NCBI GenBank assembly: GCA_946183985.1
Contig: CAMHDT010000005.1
Location: forward strand, 1 to 36,113
Length of the DNA: 36,113 nucleotides
Source: an uncultured Prevotella sp.
GTDB taxonomy: Bacteria > Bacteroidota > Bacteroidia > Bacteroidales > Bacteroidaceae
Direction of reading: 5' to 3'
Part shown: one piece after another, positions 7,691 to 14,834 of the stretch
How positions within the stretch are numbered: position 1 is the stretch's first letter
Layout of the letters: every line of letters starts with the position of its first letter
Made by a program: the position numbers and the translations under genes
The notes under the pieces: generated by a model
Database searches by the model: none
Told to the model about the DNA's origin: nothing
The model's input: the letters and a program-made list of their open reading frames with translations, nothing else

Positions 7691-8347
7691 ATGGAAAAAG
7701 ATACAGTACTTATTCTGAGTGGTGGCATGGACAGCACCACCATGCTCTATGACTATAAGGAGCGCATTGCGCTGGCCCTTTCGTTTGATTATGGCAGTAA
7801 CCACAACGCACGCGAGATAGCCTTTGCCCGCCTGCATTGCGAGCGTCTGGGCGTTGAGCACCTTATTATTCCCCTGAAGTTCATGGCCCAGTATTTCGAG
7901 AGTTCGCTGCTACAGGGCGCCGACGCCATACCCGAGGGCCACTATGCCGCCGACAATATGAAGTCGACGGTGGTGCCCTTCCGCAACGGCATCATGCTCA
8001 GCGTGGCCGTGGGCATGGCCGAGAGCCGGGGCCTGCAGTATGTGATGATGGCCAACCATGGTGGCGACCATACCATCTATCCCGACTGCCGACCGGAGTT
8101 CGTGGATGCCTTCGACCAGGCGGCCTGTGCCGGCACGTTCAACGGCGTGCACCTGCTGTCGCCCTACACGCACCTTACCAAGGGGCAGATAGCGGCCCGC
8201 GGTGTGCAGTTGGGCATCGACTATGCCGAGACCTGGTCGTGCTACAAGGGCGGTGAGAAGCATTGCGGTCGCTGTGGCACCTGTGTGGAGCGCAAGGAGG
8301 CACTGGCCGAGGCCGGTGTGGCCGACCCTACAGAGTATGAATGTTGA
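7691..8347 (+). CDS. queC: 7-cyano-7-deazaguanine (preQ0) synthase QueC
   Basis: A 218-residue cytosolic enzyme that converts 7-carboxy-7-deazaguanine to preQ0 with ATP and ammonia, in queuosine biosynthesis. The PP-loop SGGMDS (residues 10-15) binds ATP. The zinc ligands are the C-terminal cysteines of WSC...HCGRCGTC. The interior motifs VPFRNGIML and ANHGGDHTIYPDCRPEF are typical of QueC. The frame is open for 46 codons upstream, but the promoter and homology fix the start at the ATG at 7691. No other queuosine gene lies nearby. The gene ends in GAATGTTGA, a heptad pattern also found at another gene end in this window. Confidence 0.95.
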   Translation: MEKDTVLILSGGMDSTTMLYDYKERIALALSFDYGSNHNAREIAFARLHCERLGVEHLIIPLKFMAQYFESSLLQGADAIPEGHYAADNMKSTVVPFRNGIMLSVAVGMAESRGLQYVMMANHGGDHTIYPDCRPEFVDAFDQAACAGTFNGVHLLSPYTHLTKGQIAARGVQLGIDYAETWSCYKGGEKHCGRCGTCVERKEALAEAGVADPTEYEC

Positions 8348-8409
8348 AGATTGAGACAAAAGGAATACATCATGTGACAAATGTGCATAGGGCGTATTCT
8401 TTTTTTTCT

Positions 8410-8417
8410 TATTTTTG
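8410..8417 (+). promoter_or_regulatory. -7 box (TATTTTTG) of the esterase pair
   Basis: TATTTTTG fits TAnnTTTG. The predicted start, near 8424, leaves a leader of about 27 bases before the ATG at 8451. No clear TTTG lies at the -33 position. Confidence 0.45.
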
Positions 8418-8450
8418 CAGCAGTTACTAACCATAAATGCTGCAAATATA

Positions 8451-10358
8451 ATGACAAAACGATTTCTTACTGCTGTTACTCTTCTGAGCCTCTCGCTTTC
8501 GGCGATGGCTCAGCCGCGCTGTAATGCCGACGGCACGGTGACCTTTCAGTATGCAAACGACTCGGCCCAGAAGGTGATGGTCGACGTGCAGTTTGCCGGA
8601 AGGAAGGAGATGGCCCGCGGGGCCGATGGCAAGTGGACGGTGACCCTTGGTCCTGCTGCTCCCGATATGTATCCCTATTGCTTCATTGTCGATGGCGTGA
8701 GCGTGATGGACCCTGAGAATCCACAGTATTTCCCCAACGAAGGTTTTAAGAACAGTCTGCTGGAGATACCGGCGCTCGATGGCACCTCGCTGCCTCACGA
8801 CATACGGCCCGTGCCCCATGGCCGCATAGAATATGTGCACTATTACTCGAAGAGCCTGAACGGCACCAATGCGGCTGTGGTCTATCTGCCACCCAGTTAT
8901 CTGACTGACCATCAGAAGAAATATCCCGTATTCTACCTTATCAGCGGCACCACCGATACGGAAGAGGTGTATTACAAGGTGGGGCGCGTGAACTATATCC
9001 TCGACAATCTGCTGGCCGACAAGCAGGCCAAGGAGATGATTGTGGTGATGCCCTATGGCAACCCGACGAAACTGCTGCCTGAGCCGCCGGCAGACGCCAT
9101 GCCGCAGACGCGCTTCGGCGGTGATGTGTTCAGCCAGGACCTGATCAACGACCTGATGCCCTATATAGAGTCGAACTACCGCACCATTAACAATGCCGAC
9201 CACAGGGCCATAGGCGGTTTTTCGCGTGGTGGCAACCAGGCGCTGTACAATGGTCTGACGCATCTGGACAAGTTTGCCTATCTGTGCAGTTATAGTTCGT
9301 TTACCTCGACCGACATCCCTGAGGTGTATGACCATGCGGCCGAGACCAACAAGAAGATTCAACTGTTTTGGCTGGGCGTGGGCACCGACGACTTCCTCTA
9401 CGGCAACGCTCGCGACTATATGCAGTTTCTCGATGAGAAGGGCATACGCTCGGTGAAGGAATATACCAACGACAAGTTCGGCCATACGTGGATGAACGCC
9501 AAGTATTTCCTGACCAAGACATTGCCGTTGCTCTTTAACAAAAAGGCATCGGCCGAGGCCATGGCCAACGCACAGCCGGCAATGGCCGCTACGGGCAAGG
9601 AGCAGCAGTTTACACCGCAGGTCATGGCGCGGCTCTTCCCCCGTCCCATCATCTCGCCCGAATATGGTCAGCAGGGCATCACCTTCCGCTTCAAGGCACC
9701 GCAGGCACGCCAGGTGGCCCTTGAGGCAGAGATACTGCCCGAGGACATGGCCATGGAACGCGACAGCGATGGTGTGTGGAGCGTGACGCTCGCCGACTTC
9801 CTGTTTGAAACGTTCGAGTATTGCTTTGTGGTCGACGGGATGAGGGTGGCCGATCCCTACAACATGTATCTCTCGCCCGACAAAGGCTTCAAATACAGCA
9901 TTGCCGACAATCCACGGTCGCCGTTCAACTTTGCGTCGCAGGGCAATATTGCCCATGGCCATGTGAGTTACGACCTTGAGAGAAACGAGGCATGGTATAT
10001 GTCGCCTACTAACGGACGCTTTGTGGCTCCCGTCTTTATTCAACTCATACCCGGCAGTGGCGATACCATGGAGAGTTGGTTCAAGATGGGCGGTGCCGAT
10101 GCCGTCGCCGACCGTCTGCTGGCCGACGGCAAGACCAAGCCCTGCATCATTACCACCAGCACGCTGGAGTTTATGGCCAACATGCCGCAGATGCCAGGCT
10201 TCAAGATAAGGACGCTGAGGGCTGACGACTATCCCACATGGGGACTGCGCCGCCGTGCGCTGTTCAAACTGCTGCTCGACATAGGGCGCGAGCAGGCACC
10301 ACAGTTCCCCGGCATGGGTGGCGGGCCGTTTGGCGGTCGTCCGGATAATGACTTCTAA
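8451..10358 (+). CDS. Secreted esterase-D family hydrolase with a duplicated, partly truncated second half
   Basis: 635 residues with a signal peptide cleaved near AMA-QPR (about 20). The first half has an E-set/CBM48-like domain (about 22-105), then an alpha/beta-hydrolase of the esterase-D (PF00756) type found in feruloyl, acetylxylan and enterochelin esterases. Visible catalytic residues are Ser258 in GFSRGG, Asp313 in GTDDFLYG and His345 in FGHTW. The second half repeats the plan: another E-set (about 400-490), then AHGHVSYDLE, aligning with PHGRIEYVHYYS, and WFKMGGADAVADRLLADGKTKP, aligning with YYKVGRVNYILDNLLADKQAKE. It stops before any GxSxG, so this copy cannot be catalytic. The protein ends in a Gly-rich tail. 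It is followed 34 bases later by a second esterase; a plant cell-wall deacylation role is inference. Confidence 0.85.
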   Translation: MTKRFLTAVTLLSLSLSAMAQPRCNADGTVTFQYANDSAQKVMVDVQFAGRKEMARGADGKWTVTLGPAAPDMYPYCFIVDGVSVMDPENPQYFPNEGFKNSLLEIPALDGTSLPHDIRPVPHGRIEYVHYYSKSLNGTNAAVVYLPPSYLTDHQKKYPVFYLISGTTDTEEVYYKVGRVNYILDNLLADKQAKEMIVVMPYGNPTKLLPEPPADAMPQTRFGGDVFSQDLINDLMPYIESNYRTINNADHRAIGGFSRGGNQALYNGLTHLDKFAYLCSYSSFTSTDIPEVYDHAAETNKKIQLFWLGVGTDDFLYGNARDYMQFLDEKGIRSVKEYTNDKFGHTWMNAKYFLTKTLPLLFNKKASAEAMANAQPAMAATGKEQQFTPQVMARLFPRPIISPEYGQQGITFRFKAPQARQVALEAEILPEDMAMERDSDGVWSVTLADFLFETFEYCFVVDGMRVADPYNMYLSPDKGFKYSIADNPRSPFNFASQGNIAHGHVSYDLERNEAWYMSPTNGRFVAPVFIQLIPGSGDTMESWFKMGGADAVADRLLADGKTKPCIITTSTLEFMANMPQMPGFKIRTLRADDYPTWGLRRRALFKLLLDIGREQAPQFPGMGGGPFGGRPDNDF

Positions 10359-10392
10359 TCTTAATCAACCATAAACCTAAAACCAAATCACA

Positions 10393-11940
10393 ATGAAAAA
10401 GTTATTATTCCTGCTGCCGATGATGGCGATCATTGGCTGTACTTCAACAGAGAAGGAAGCAGAAAACCCCGTGCTCACCATAGAAGGGGGCAGGGTGCAG
10501 GGCGTGAGGTGCGCGACACCAGAAACCTGCTGTATGGAACAAAGTAAGGAGTGCAACGACGAGGGCGTGTTTGTTTATCGAGGCATTCCCTATGCGGCAC
10601 CGCCCATTGGCGACCTGCGATGGAAAGAGCCGCAGCCCGTGGTGGCATGGGACTCGGTACGCATCTGCGACAAGTTCGGACATCCGGGCTATCAGGCCGT
10701 GCACTATCCCGGCTTCTATGCCTCGGAGTGGGGCTATGGCGACGAGGCTCCTTATAGCGAGGACTGCCTCTATCTGAATGTGTGGACAAAAGCCCCTGGG
10801 CAGGTGGACAAGAAACTGCCCGTGGCCCTGTGGATTCATGGTGGCGGCTACCGCGAAGGGTGGGGGTCTGAACCCGAGTTCGACGGCTATGAGTGGGCTG
10901 CCAAGGATGTGGTGCTCGTCAGCATCAACTATCGTCTTGGCATCTTTGGCTTCATGACTCACCCCGACCTGTCGGCCGAGAGCCCCCACCATGTAAGCGG
11001 CAACTATGGCATCCTTGACCAGATACAGTCGCTCAAGTGGATCAGGCAGAACATTGCACAGTTTGGCGGCGACCCCGACAATGTGACCATCTTTGGCCAG
11101 AGCGCCGGTGCCGGCAGCGTGCGCACCCTCTGCGAGAGTCCTTTGGCACGCGGTCTGTTCCATAAGGCTGTTATCATGAGCGGCGGCGGCATCGATGTGC
11201 CGGCACGCGATGGCGAGGAAGCCAAGCCTGCCACGCCTGTGAACAGGTTCTTCTCTTACAACCCCACGTTGCAGGAGAGCGAGGCCGAAACCAAGAAGGT
11301 GATGGACTGGGCAGGACTTACCGACATCCAGAAACTGCGCGAGGCATCGACCGAGTTGCTCTACACCATTCCACAATTATATAATATGGTGACGAAGAAC
11401 GATGTGTTCCTCATGCAGCGCCCCATCGTCGACGGCTATGTGTCGATGGCTTCGTTCAATGAAGCCACGCGCCAGGGTAATATTGCCGATATTCCCTATA
11501 TGATAGGCTATACGCTTAACGACATGGGATCGATGGCACCCGGCATTGCCGAGTTCTGCAAGGTGAGACAGGAGCAGGGCTCTATGGCATGGGCCTATGA
11601 GTTTGCACGCCCCTTGCCCGACGACGGGATGCATCCGGAGATTACCGACAGACTGAAAGGTGCCTTCCACAGCAGCGACCTGTGGTATGTGTTCAAGAGC
11701 CTCCGCCATGGTTGGCGTCCATGGACACAGGGCGACTGGGATTTGTCAGAGAAGATGCTCACGGCCTGGACCAACTTTGCCAAGTACAGCAATCCTAACG
11801 GACAGGAGGCATCTGCCCCCCATTCTTCTGCCGACATAGGATGGACACCCTGCACGGAAGACTCGCCCCTGTTCATGCTCTTCAAACTCGATGCCAACAA
11901 TACCGAGGCATCAGAGATGGGCGAGCCTATCATGCCTTGA
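10393..11940 (+). CDS. Carboxylesterase type B, lipoprotein
   Basis: 515 residues of the carboxylesterase/para-nitrobenzyl esterase family (PF00135). The N-terminus is a lipoprotein signal with Cys16 (AIIGC), followed by acidic and lysine residues (TSTEKEAE) that could favour surface exposure, as Bacteroidetes lipoprotein export signals do (inference). Family marks are EDCLYLNVW, the oxyanion strand WIHGGGYREGW and the nucleophile Ser237 in FGQSAGAGSV. The likely acid is in GYTLNDMGS and the histidine in FHSSDLWYVF. The substrate is unknown, though esters on plant polysaccharides are plausible beside the previous gene. The 34-base gap suggests an operon of two. Confidence 0.9.
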   Translation: MKKLLFLLPMMAIIGCTSTEKEAENPVLTIEGGRVQGVRCATPETCCMEQSKECNDEGVFVYRGIPYAAPPIGDLRWKEPQPVVAWDSVRICDKFGHPGYQAVHYPGFYASEWGYGDEAPYSEDCLYLNVWTKAPGQVDKKLPVALWIHGGGYREGWGSEPEFDGYEWAAKDVVLVSINYRLGIFGFMTHPDLSAESPHHVSGNYGILDQIQSLKWIRQNIAQFGGDPDNVTIFGQSAGAGSVRTLCESPLARGLFHKAVIMSGGGIDVPARDGEEAKPATPVNRFFSYNPTLQESEAETKKVMDWAGLTDIQKLREASTELLYTIPQLYNMVTKNDVFLMQRPIVDGYVSMASFNEATRQGNIADIPYMIGYTLNDMGSMAPGIAEFCKVRQEQGSMAWAYEFARPLPDDGMHPEITDRLKGAFHSSDLWYVFKSLRHGWRPWTQGDWDLSEKMLTAWTNFAKYSNPNGQEASAPHSSADIGWTPCTEDSPLFMLFKLDANNTEASEMGEPIMP

Positions 11941-12007
11941 CAGACAGGACTGCCCTGCAGAACATGAGCATGGCTCCGCAATGTTTGTGGGGCAAACGGA
12001 AAAAAGA

Positions 12008-12038
12008 TTCGGGAGACTGGCAGCGCCGGTCTCCCGAA
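12008..12038. terminator. Bidirectional terminator between convergent genes
   Basis: TTCGGGAGACTGG (12008-12020) pairs with CCGGTCTCCCGAA (12026-12038) with one G-U pair over a 5-base loop. On the left, AAAAAGA gives a U-rich tail on the minus strand; on the right, GTGTTTAAT follows on the plus strand. It separates the carboxylesterase from the opposing TolB-like gene. Confidence 0.8.
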
Positions 12039-12075
12039 GTGTTTAATATGAAAAAGCAATTTGTCAGCGGTTTCT

Positions 12076-13011
12076 TTAGAGTTTGAATCTCCAAATCTGT
12101 CTATTGCCCGCTTTGCCACCGCGGTCTGATACAAAGTAAATATATCCATCCGTGGTCCAATACGGCTGTCCGTCATATGACTTGTTGATAGTTACCTGTG
12201 TCAGATTGTTGCCGTCTGAGTCAATAATATAGATGTCGTTGTCTTTCTTATCCTTCTTAAAACAATCAAACACAATCTTATTTCCATCAGGGCTATAACG
12301 CGGGTGGTAAGCGTAGCCTTTCTTTGCATCGGTTAACTGTACAGGGTCGCTGCCATCAGTACTCATTGTCCAAACGCTGCAACTACCTGCATCAGTTGAA
12401 TATTTTACATAAACTATTCTCTTATCGTCAGGTGAGAAAGATGGTTGTGCTCCATTTCCTAAAAGTATATTCTCACCAGTCTGCAAATTTCTCAACCAAA
12501 TTTCACTATAGCGCTCTGAGAAATAATAATAGTATGACCTCGCAACTTTGGCGTAAACAAGGAACTTTCCATCACTACTAAAGCATGGATCCAGTTCAAA
12601 TGCATCATTGGATTCTGTAATTTGTGACAGAGCCTTCCCTTGATTGTTGTTCATCATATAAATGTCTGATGTAGAAGCCCCTTCGAGTTTACACTGAAAT
12701 GCAATTTTGTCTATGGCAGCACAATAGGCGGGAGAGATGTTAAAGTTCCTTCCACTTGTTTTCTGACTCATAGCATTGGAGAACGGATTGTCCTTTTTGT
12801 AGATGTTGTAGAACTGGCGGCTTTCGCGTGCTGCAAAAAACAAATCTTTACCATTGTCACCACCAAAAGGCGAAATACAGGGTTCTTCATTGTCTGTAAC
12901 TTTCGTTAATGCAGATAGATTCTCGCCTGTCATCGTAATGGCATACTGAGTACTACCACAACTTGCAAACATTGCGGCAATTCCAAATAAAATAATTGCA
13001 TTCTTTTTCAT
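12076..13011 (-). CDS. TolB-like PD40 propeller lipoprotein
   Basis: 311 residues. The ATG at 13011 gives a lipoprotein signal with Cys18 (AMFASC). An upstream in-frame start at 13086 would spoil the signal and is rejected. The body has several PD40/TolB-type propeller repeats: DPCFSSDGKFLVYAK, QPSFSPDDKRIVYVKYS, HPRYSPDGNKIVFDCF and QPYWTTDGYIYFVSDRGG. Such proteins are periplasmic or surface scaffolds; this one has no attached OmpA or peptidase domain, and its partner is unknown. Codon use is clearly more AT-rich than in the neighbours, and a transposase gene adjoins it, so acquisition by transfer is possible. Confidence 0.8.
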   Translation of the reverse strand: MKKNAIILFGIAAMFASCGSTQYAITMTGENLSALTKVTDNEEPCISPFGGDNGKDLFFAARESRQFYNIYKKDNPFSNAMSQKTSGRNFNISPAYCAAIDKIAFQCKLEGASTSDIYMMNNNQGKALSQITESNDAFELDPCFSSDGKFLVYAKVARSYYYYFSERYSEIWLRNLQTGENILLGNGAQPSFSPDDKRIVYVKYSTDAGSCSVWTMSTDGSDPVQLTDAKKGYAYHPRYSPDGNKIVFDCFKKDKKDNDIYIIDSDGNNLTQVTINKSYDGQPYWTTDGYIYFVSDRGGKAGNRQIWRFKL

Positions 13012-13201
13012 TTTGCTTGTTATTAAATTGTTAAATATGAGTGCTGTTATCAAGGTTATTGAATTGCAGGGAAGCCTTATACTCAAAACTATCCCTTGCT
13101 TTTTATTCGAGCTATTCCAATTAGGTTTTTCTAGTTTTTCGGTAAGCGCGAAATAATAGGCTAATGCATCAATGAAATCGGATTTCTCCCCGATTCAGTT
13201 A

Positions 13202-13232
13202 CAAAAATAAATAAAAAACTTCAATTAACAAA
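13202..13232 (-). promoter_or_regulatory. Promoter and long leader of the TolB-like gene
   Basis: On the minus strand, TTTG (13232-13229), 19 bases, TATTTTTG (13209-13202). Transcription should start near 13195, leaving a leader of about 185 bases. That leader opens with the hairpin AATCGG/CCGATT (13176-13195). The rest of the 392-base gap 13012-13403 is AT-rich, with a small palindrome TGCAAA/TTTGCA at 13272-13287 and no gene that I can support. Confidence 0.6.
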
Positions 13233-13403
13233 CAAATAGATACAAAAATCACATAAAATTTAACGGATTTTTGCAAATTTGTTTGCAGGGATACTTGTAT
13301 GAGTGGAAAAATGAGATATTTTGAGGTTGTATACCCGAATGAGGAACATCAAGACAATCCGACGGAGAAAAGAGGCTTTTGAGAAGGAGCAGTGCCCTTC
13401 GGT

Positions 13404-14558
13404 CTATGGTCTGTCCTTCCACCAGTCGTCCTTCTGACGGCAGAGGGCCTGGACGAGGCAGTTCATGGTCTTGCAGTAGGCGACGGTGATCTGGTCGTCG
13501 GCGCGGCGGTAGTGGTAGAGCCAAGGGGTGATGATGAGGAGACGGGAGGCCGCGCAGAGGGAGAGACGGCGGTCGGAGGGGTGGTAGACGGCGGGGAAGC
13601 CATTGTCGTTGATGGTAATGACGGGGAAACCGTCATCGGCGACCGTGCGGATAATGTCTTGTTCGCCCTTGGCGATGCGGGCGGAAACGAGGATGGCGCC
13701 ATTTCTGCTAGCGGCAAGGCAGTTGGCCTTCTGGCAGGGGAAGAGAGGTGCGTCGCGGTGATGGCATACGACGGGGAGAAGGCGGGCAGCGAGGAGACTG
13801 CGGTCGCCGTAGGTGTCGCAGTCGATGTGGCCGTTGGCGATGAGGAGGCGGGCTTGGAGGTCTTGCCAGATGGCATCGTTGAACTGAGAGCGGTGGCACT
13901 CGCGTTGCAGATAGCCCTTGAGGGCGGAGGGGGTGAGGGCAGTGTCAATGCCGCCGCGCTGGGGGGCCATGAGGGCGGTCTGCATACGGAGGAGACGGTT
14001 GCGGGGATTATGACGGATGTATTCGCGCTGTTGTTGTAGTTGCCCTTCGTCCAGTGGCATCACATCGACATAGCCATATTCGAAGAGCGGTGGGCGGCCG
14101 GTAGTGGTTGTGGTGGGTTCTCCCTGCCCTGCTATGGTGGCATCAGGCACGGTCATGCCGGTTATATCCCAGAAGTGGCGGTTGCATCCCTTCTTGAAAC
14201 CGGCGATGACCTGGCCGAGGTGGGTGTCGCGGCCATTGGCGCTGATGAGGGGCTTCCATACCACGAGGATAAAGTGCAGGTGCTCGGGCATGATGACATG
14301 CTCCAGCACCTCGACCATCGGGTAATGAGCCGTGATGCTGGCCAGCAGTTCCTCCTCCACCATCTTACCGATGGACGAGAGGGCAGTATGCGGGGCGGCA
14401 GGGTCGCCGTCGGGCTTGTTGATGTCACCTATTACCTGTCCCAATGGCTGGCGAAACAAGGCGTTCGTCCTAAGGGTGATGTGATAGGTGCCGGAGTGGT
14501 GGTAGTTATTGATTTTGCTACGGCGGCCCATGCGGTGCTGGCCTTGCTGGTATTCCAT
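13404..14558 (-). CDS. REP-associated (RAYT/IS200-like) transposase with a C-terminal Rossmann-like domain
   Basis: 384 residues from the ATG at 14558; a frame upstream runs into the terminator hairpin and is not used. The N-terminal half is a Y1/HUH transposase of the REP type: GTYHITLRT, the metal-binding HLH in MPEHLHFILVV (His93 and His95), GQVIAGFKKGCNRHFW, and the family segment YIRHNPRNR (Tyr180). I cannot say with confidence which tyrosine is catalytic. Beyond about residue 235 there is a second domain, with GAILVSARIAKGEQ, ITINDNGFPAVYHP and RLLIITPW, which looks like a SLOG/DprA-type nucleotide-binding fold. That is unusual for this family, in which proteins are often 150-250 residues. 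Residues 141-154 (TIAGQGEPTTTTTG) are encoded by a copy of the neighbouring repeat. Role: excision, copying or domestication of REP palindromes (family knowledge). Confidence 0.75.
   Translation of the reverse strand: MEYQQGQHRMGRRSKINNYHHSGTYHITLRTNALFRQPLGQVIGDINKPDGDPAAPHTALSSIGKMVEEELLASITAHYPMVEVLEHVIMPEHLHFILVVWKPLISANGRDTHLGQVIAGFKKGCNRHFWDITGMTVPDATIAGQGEPTTTTTGRPPLFEYGYVDVMPLDEGQLQQQREYIRHNPRNRLLRMQTALMAPQRGGIDTALTPSALKGYLQRECHRSQFNDAIWQDLQARLLIANGHIDCDTYGDRSLLAARLLPVVCHHRDAPLFPCQKANCLAASRNGAILVSARIAKGEQDIIRTVADDGFPVITINDNGFPAVYHPSDRRLSLCAASRLLIITPWLYHYRRADDQITVAYCKTMNCLVQALCRQKDDWWKDRP
14106..14138. repeat. REP-like repeat copy inside the transposase gene
   Basis: This 33-base segment contains GGTGGGTTCTCCCTGCC and ends in GCTATGGT. 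It aligns with the tandem units at 14716-14820, which contain AGGTTCTTCCCGCC and end in TTCTATGGT. It keeps the reading frame and codes for a Thr/Gly/Pro-rich loop of the transposase. Confidence 0.5.
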
Positions 14559-14574
14559 ATTCTTTCTGTTTTTT

Positions 14575-14612
14575 AAAAAGCGGCGCACCCGTTTTTTCGG
14601 ATGCGCCGCTTT
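14575..14612 (-). terminator. Intrinsic terminator of mutAB
   Basis: Minus strand: AAAGCGGCGCATCCG, loop AAAAAA, CGGGTGCGCCGCTTT, then more Ts. It is a 15-bp GC-rich stem with a T tract, placed downstream of mutB and directly before the transposase ATG, so it should end mutAB transcription. Confidence 0.8.
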
Positions 14613-14656
14613 GGGATGTTAATGCTTCCATGCGGGACTGCCCTTTTTATGCGGGC

Positions 14657-14677
14657 TTTTGCGGGGGAACCGCAAAA
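14657..14677. other. Short inverted repeat TTTTGCGG/CCGCAAAA
   Basis: An 8-bp perfect stem with the loop GGGAA, flanked by GC-rich sequence, between the terminator and the tandem repeats. It may be another REP-type palindrome; it has no T tract. Confidence 0.4.
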
Positions 14678-14715
14678 CGCGACCGGGAGGGCAATATAGG
14701 AAGAGTGGCGCTGTG

Positions 14716-14820
14716 ATCGCGGGGGCGGGTTCTCCCCGCCTCTCTTGTTCTGTGGTCGCAGGTTCTTCCCGCCTCTCCTGTTCTATGGTCGCAGGTTCTT
14801 CCCGCTCTTCCTGTTCTCGG
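14716..14820. repeat. Tandem 33-base REP-like repeats, about three copies
   Basis: Copies at about 14716-14754 (diverged and longer), 14755-14787 and 14788-14820 share GTCGCAGGTTCTTCCCGC and a CTGTTCT end. The first holds the hairpin GGCGGG/CCCGCC (14724-14740). They fill the gap just after the mutB stop and sit beside the REP-type transposase, which itself contains a related copy. The unit length is a multiple of three, but no start or gene context supports coding here. Confidence 0.7.
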
Positions 14821-14834
14821 AAATCGCGGTGGGG

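Noticed and set aside
8427-10043. 538-codon open frame on the minus strand opposite the esterase
   Set aside because: It is antisense to a gene with a clear signal peptide and catalytic motifs; its His/Val/Arg-rich translation is what codon bias produces on the opposite strand.
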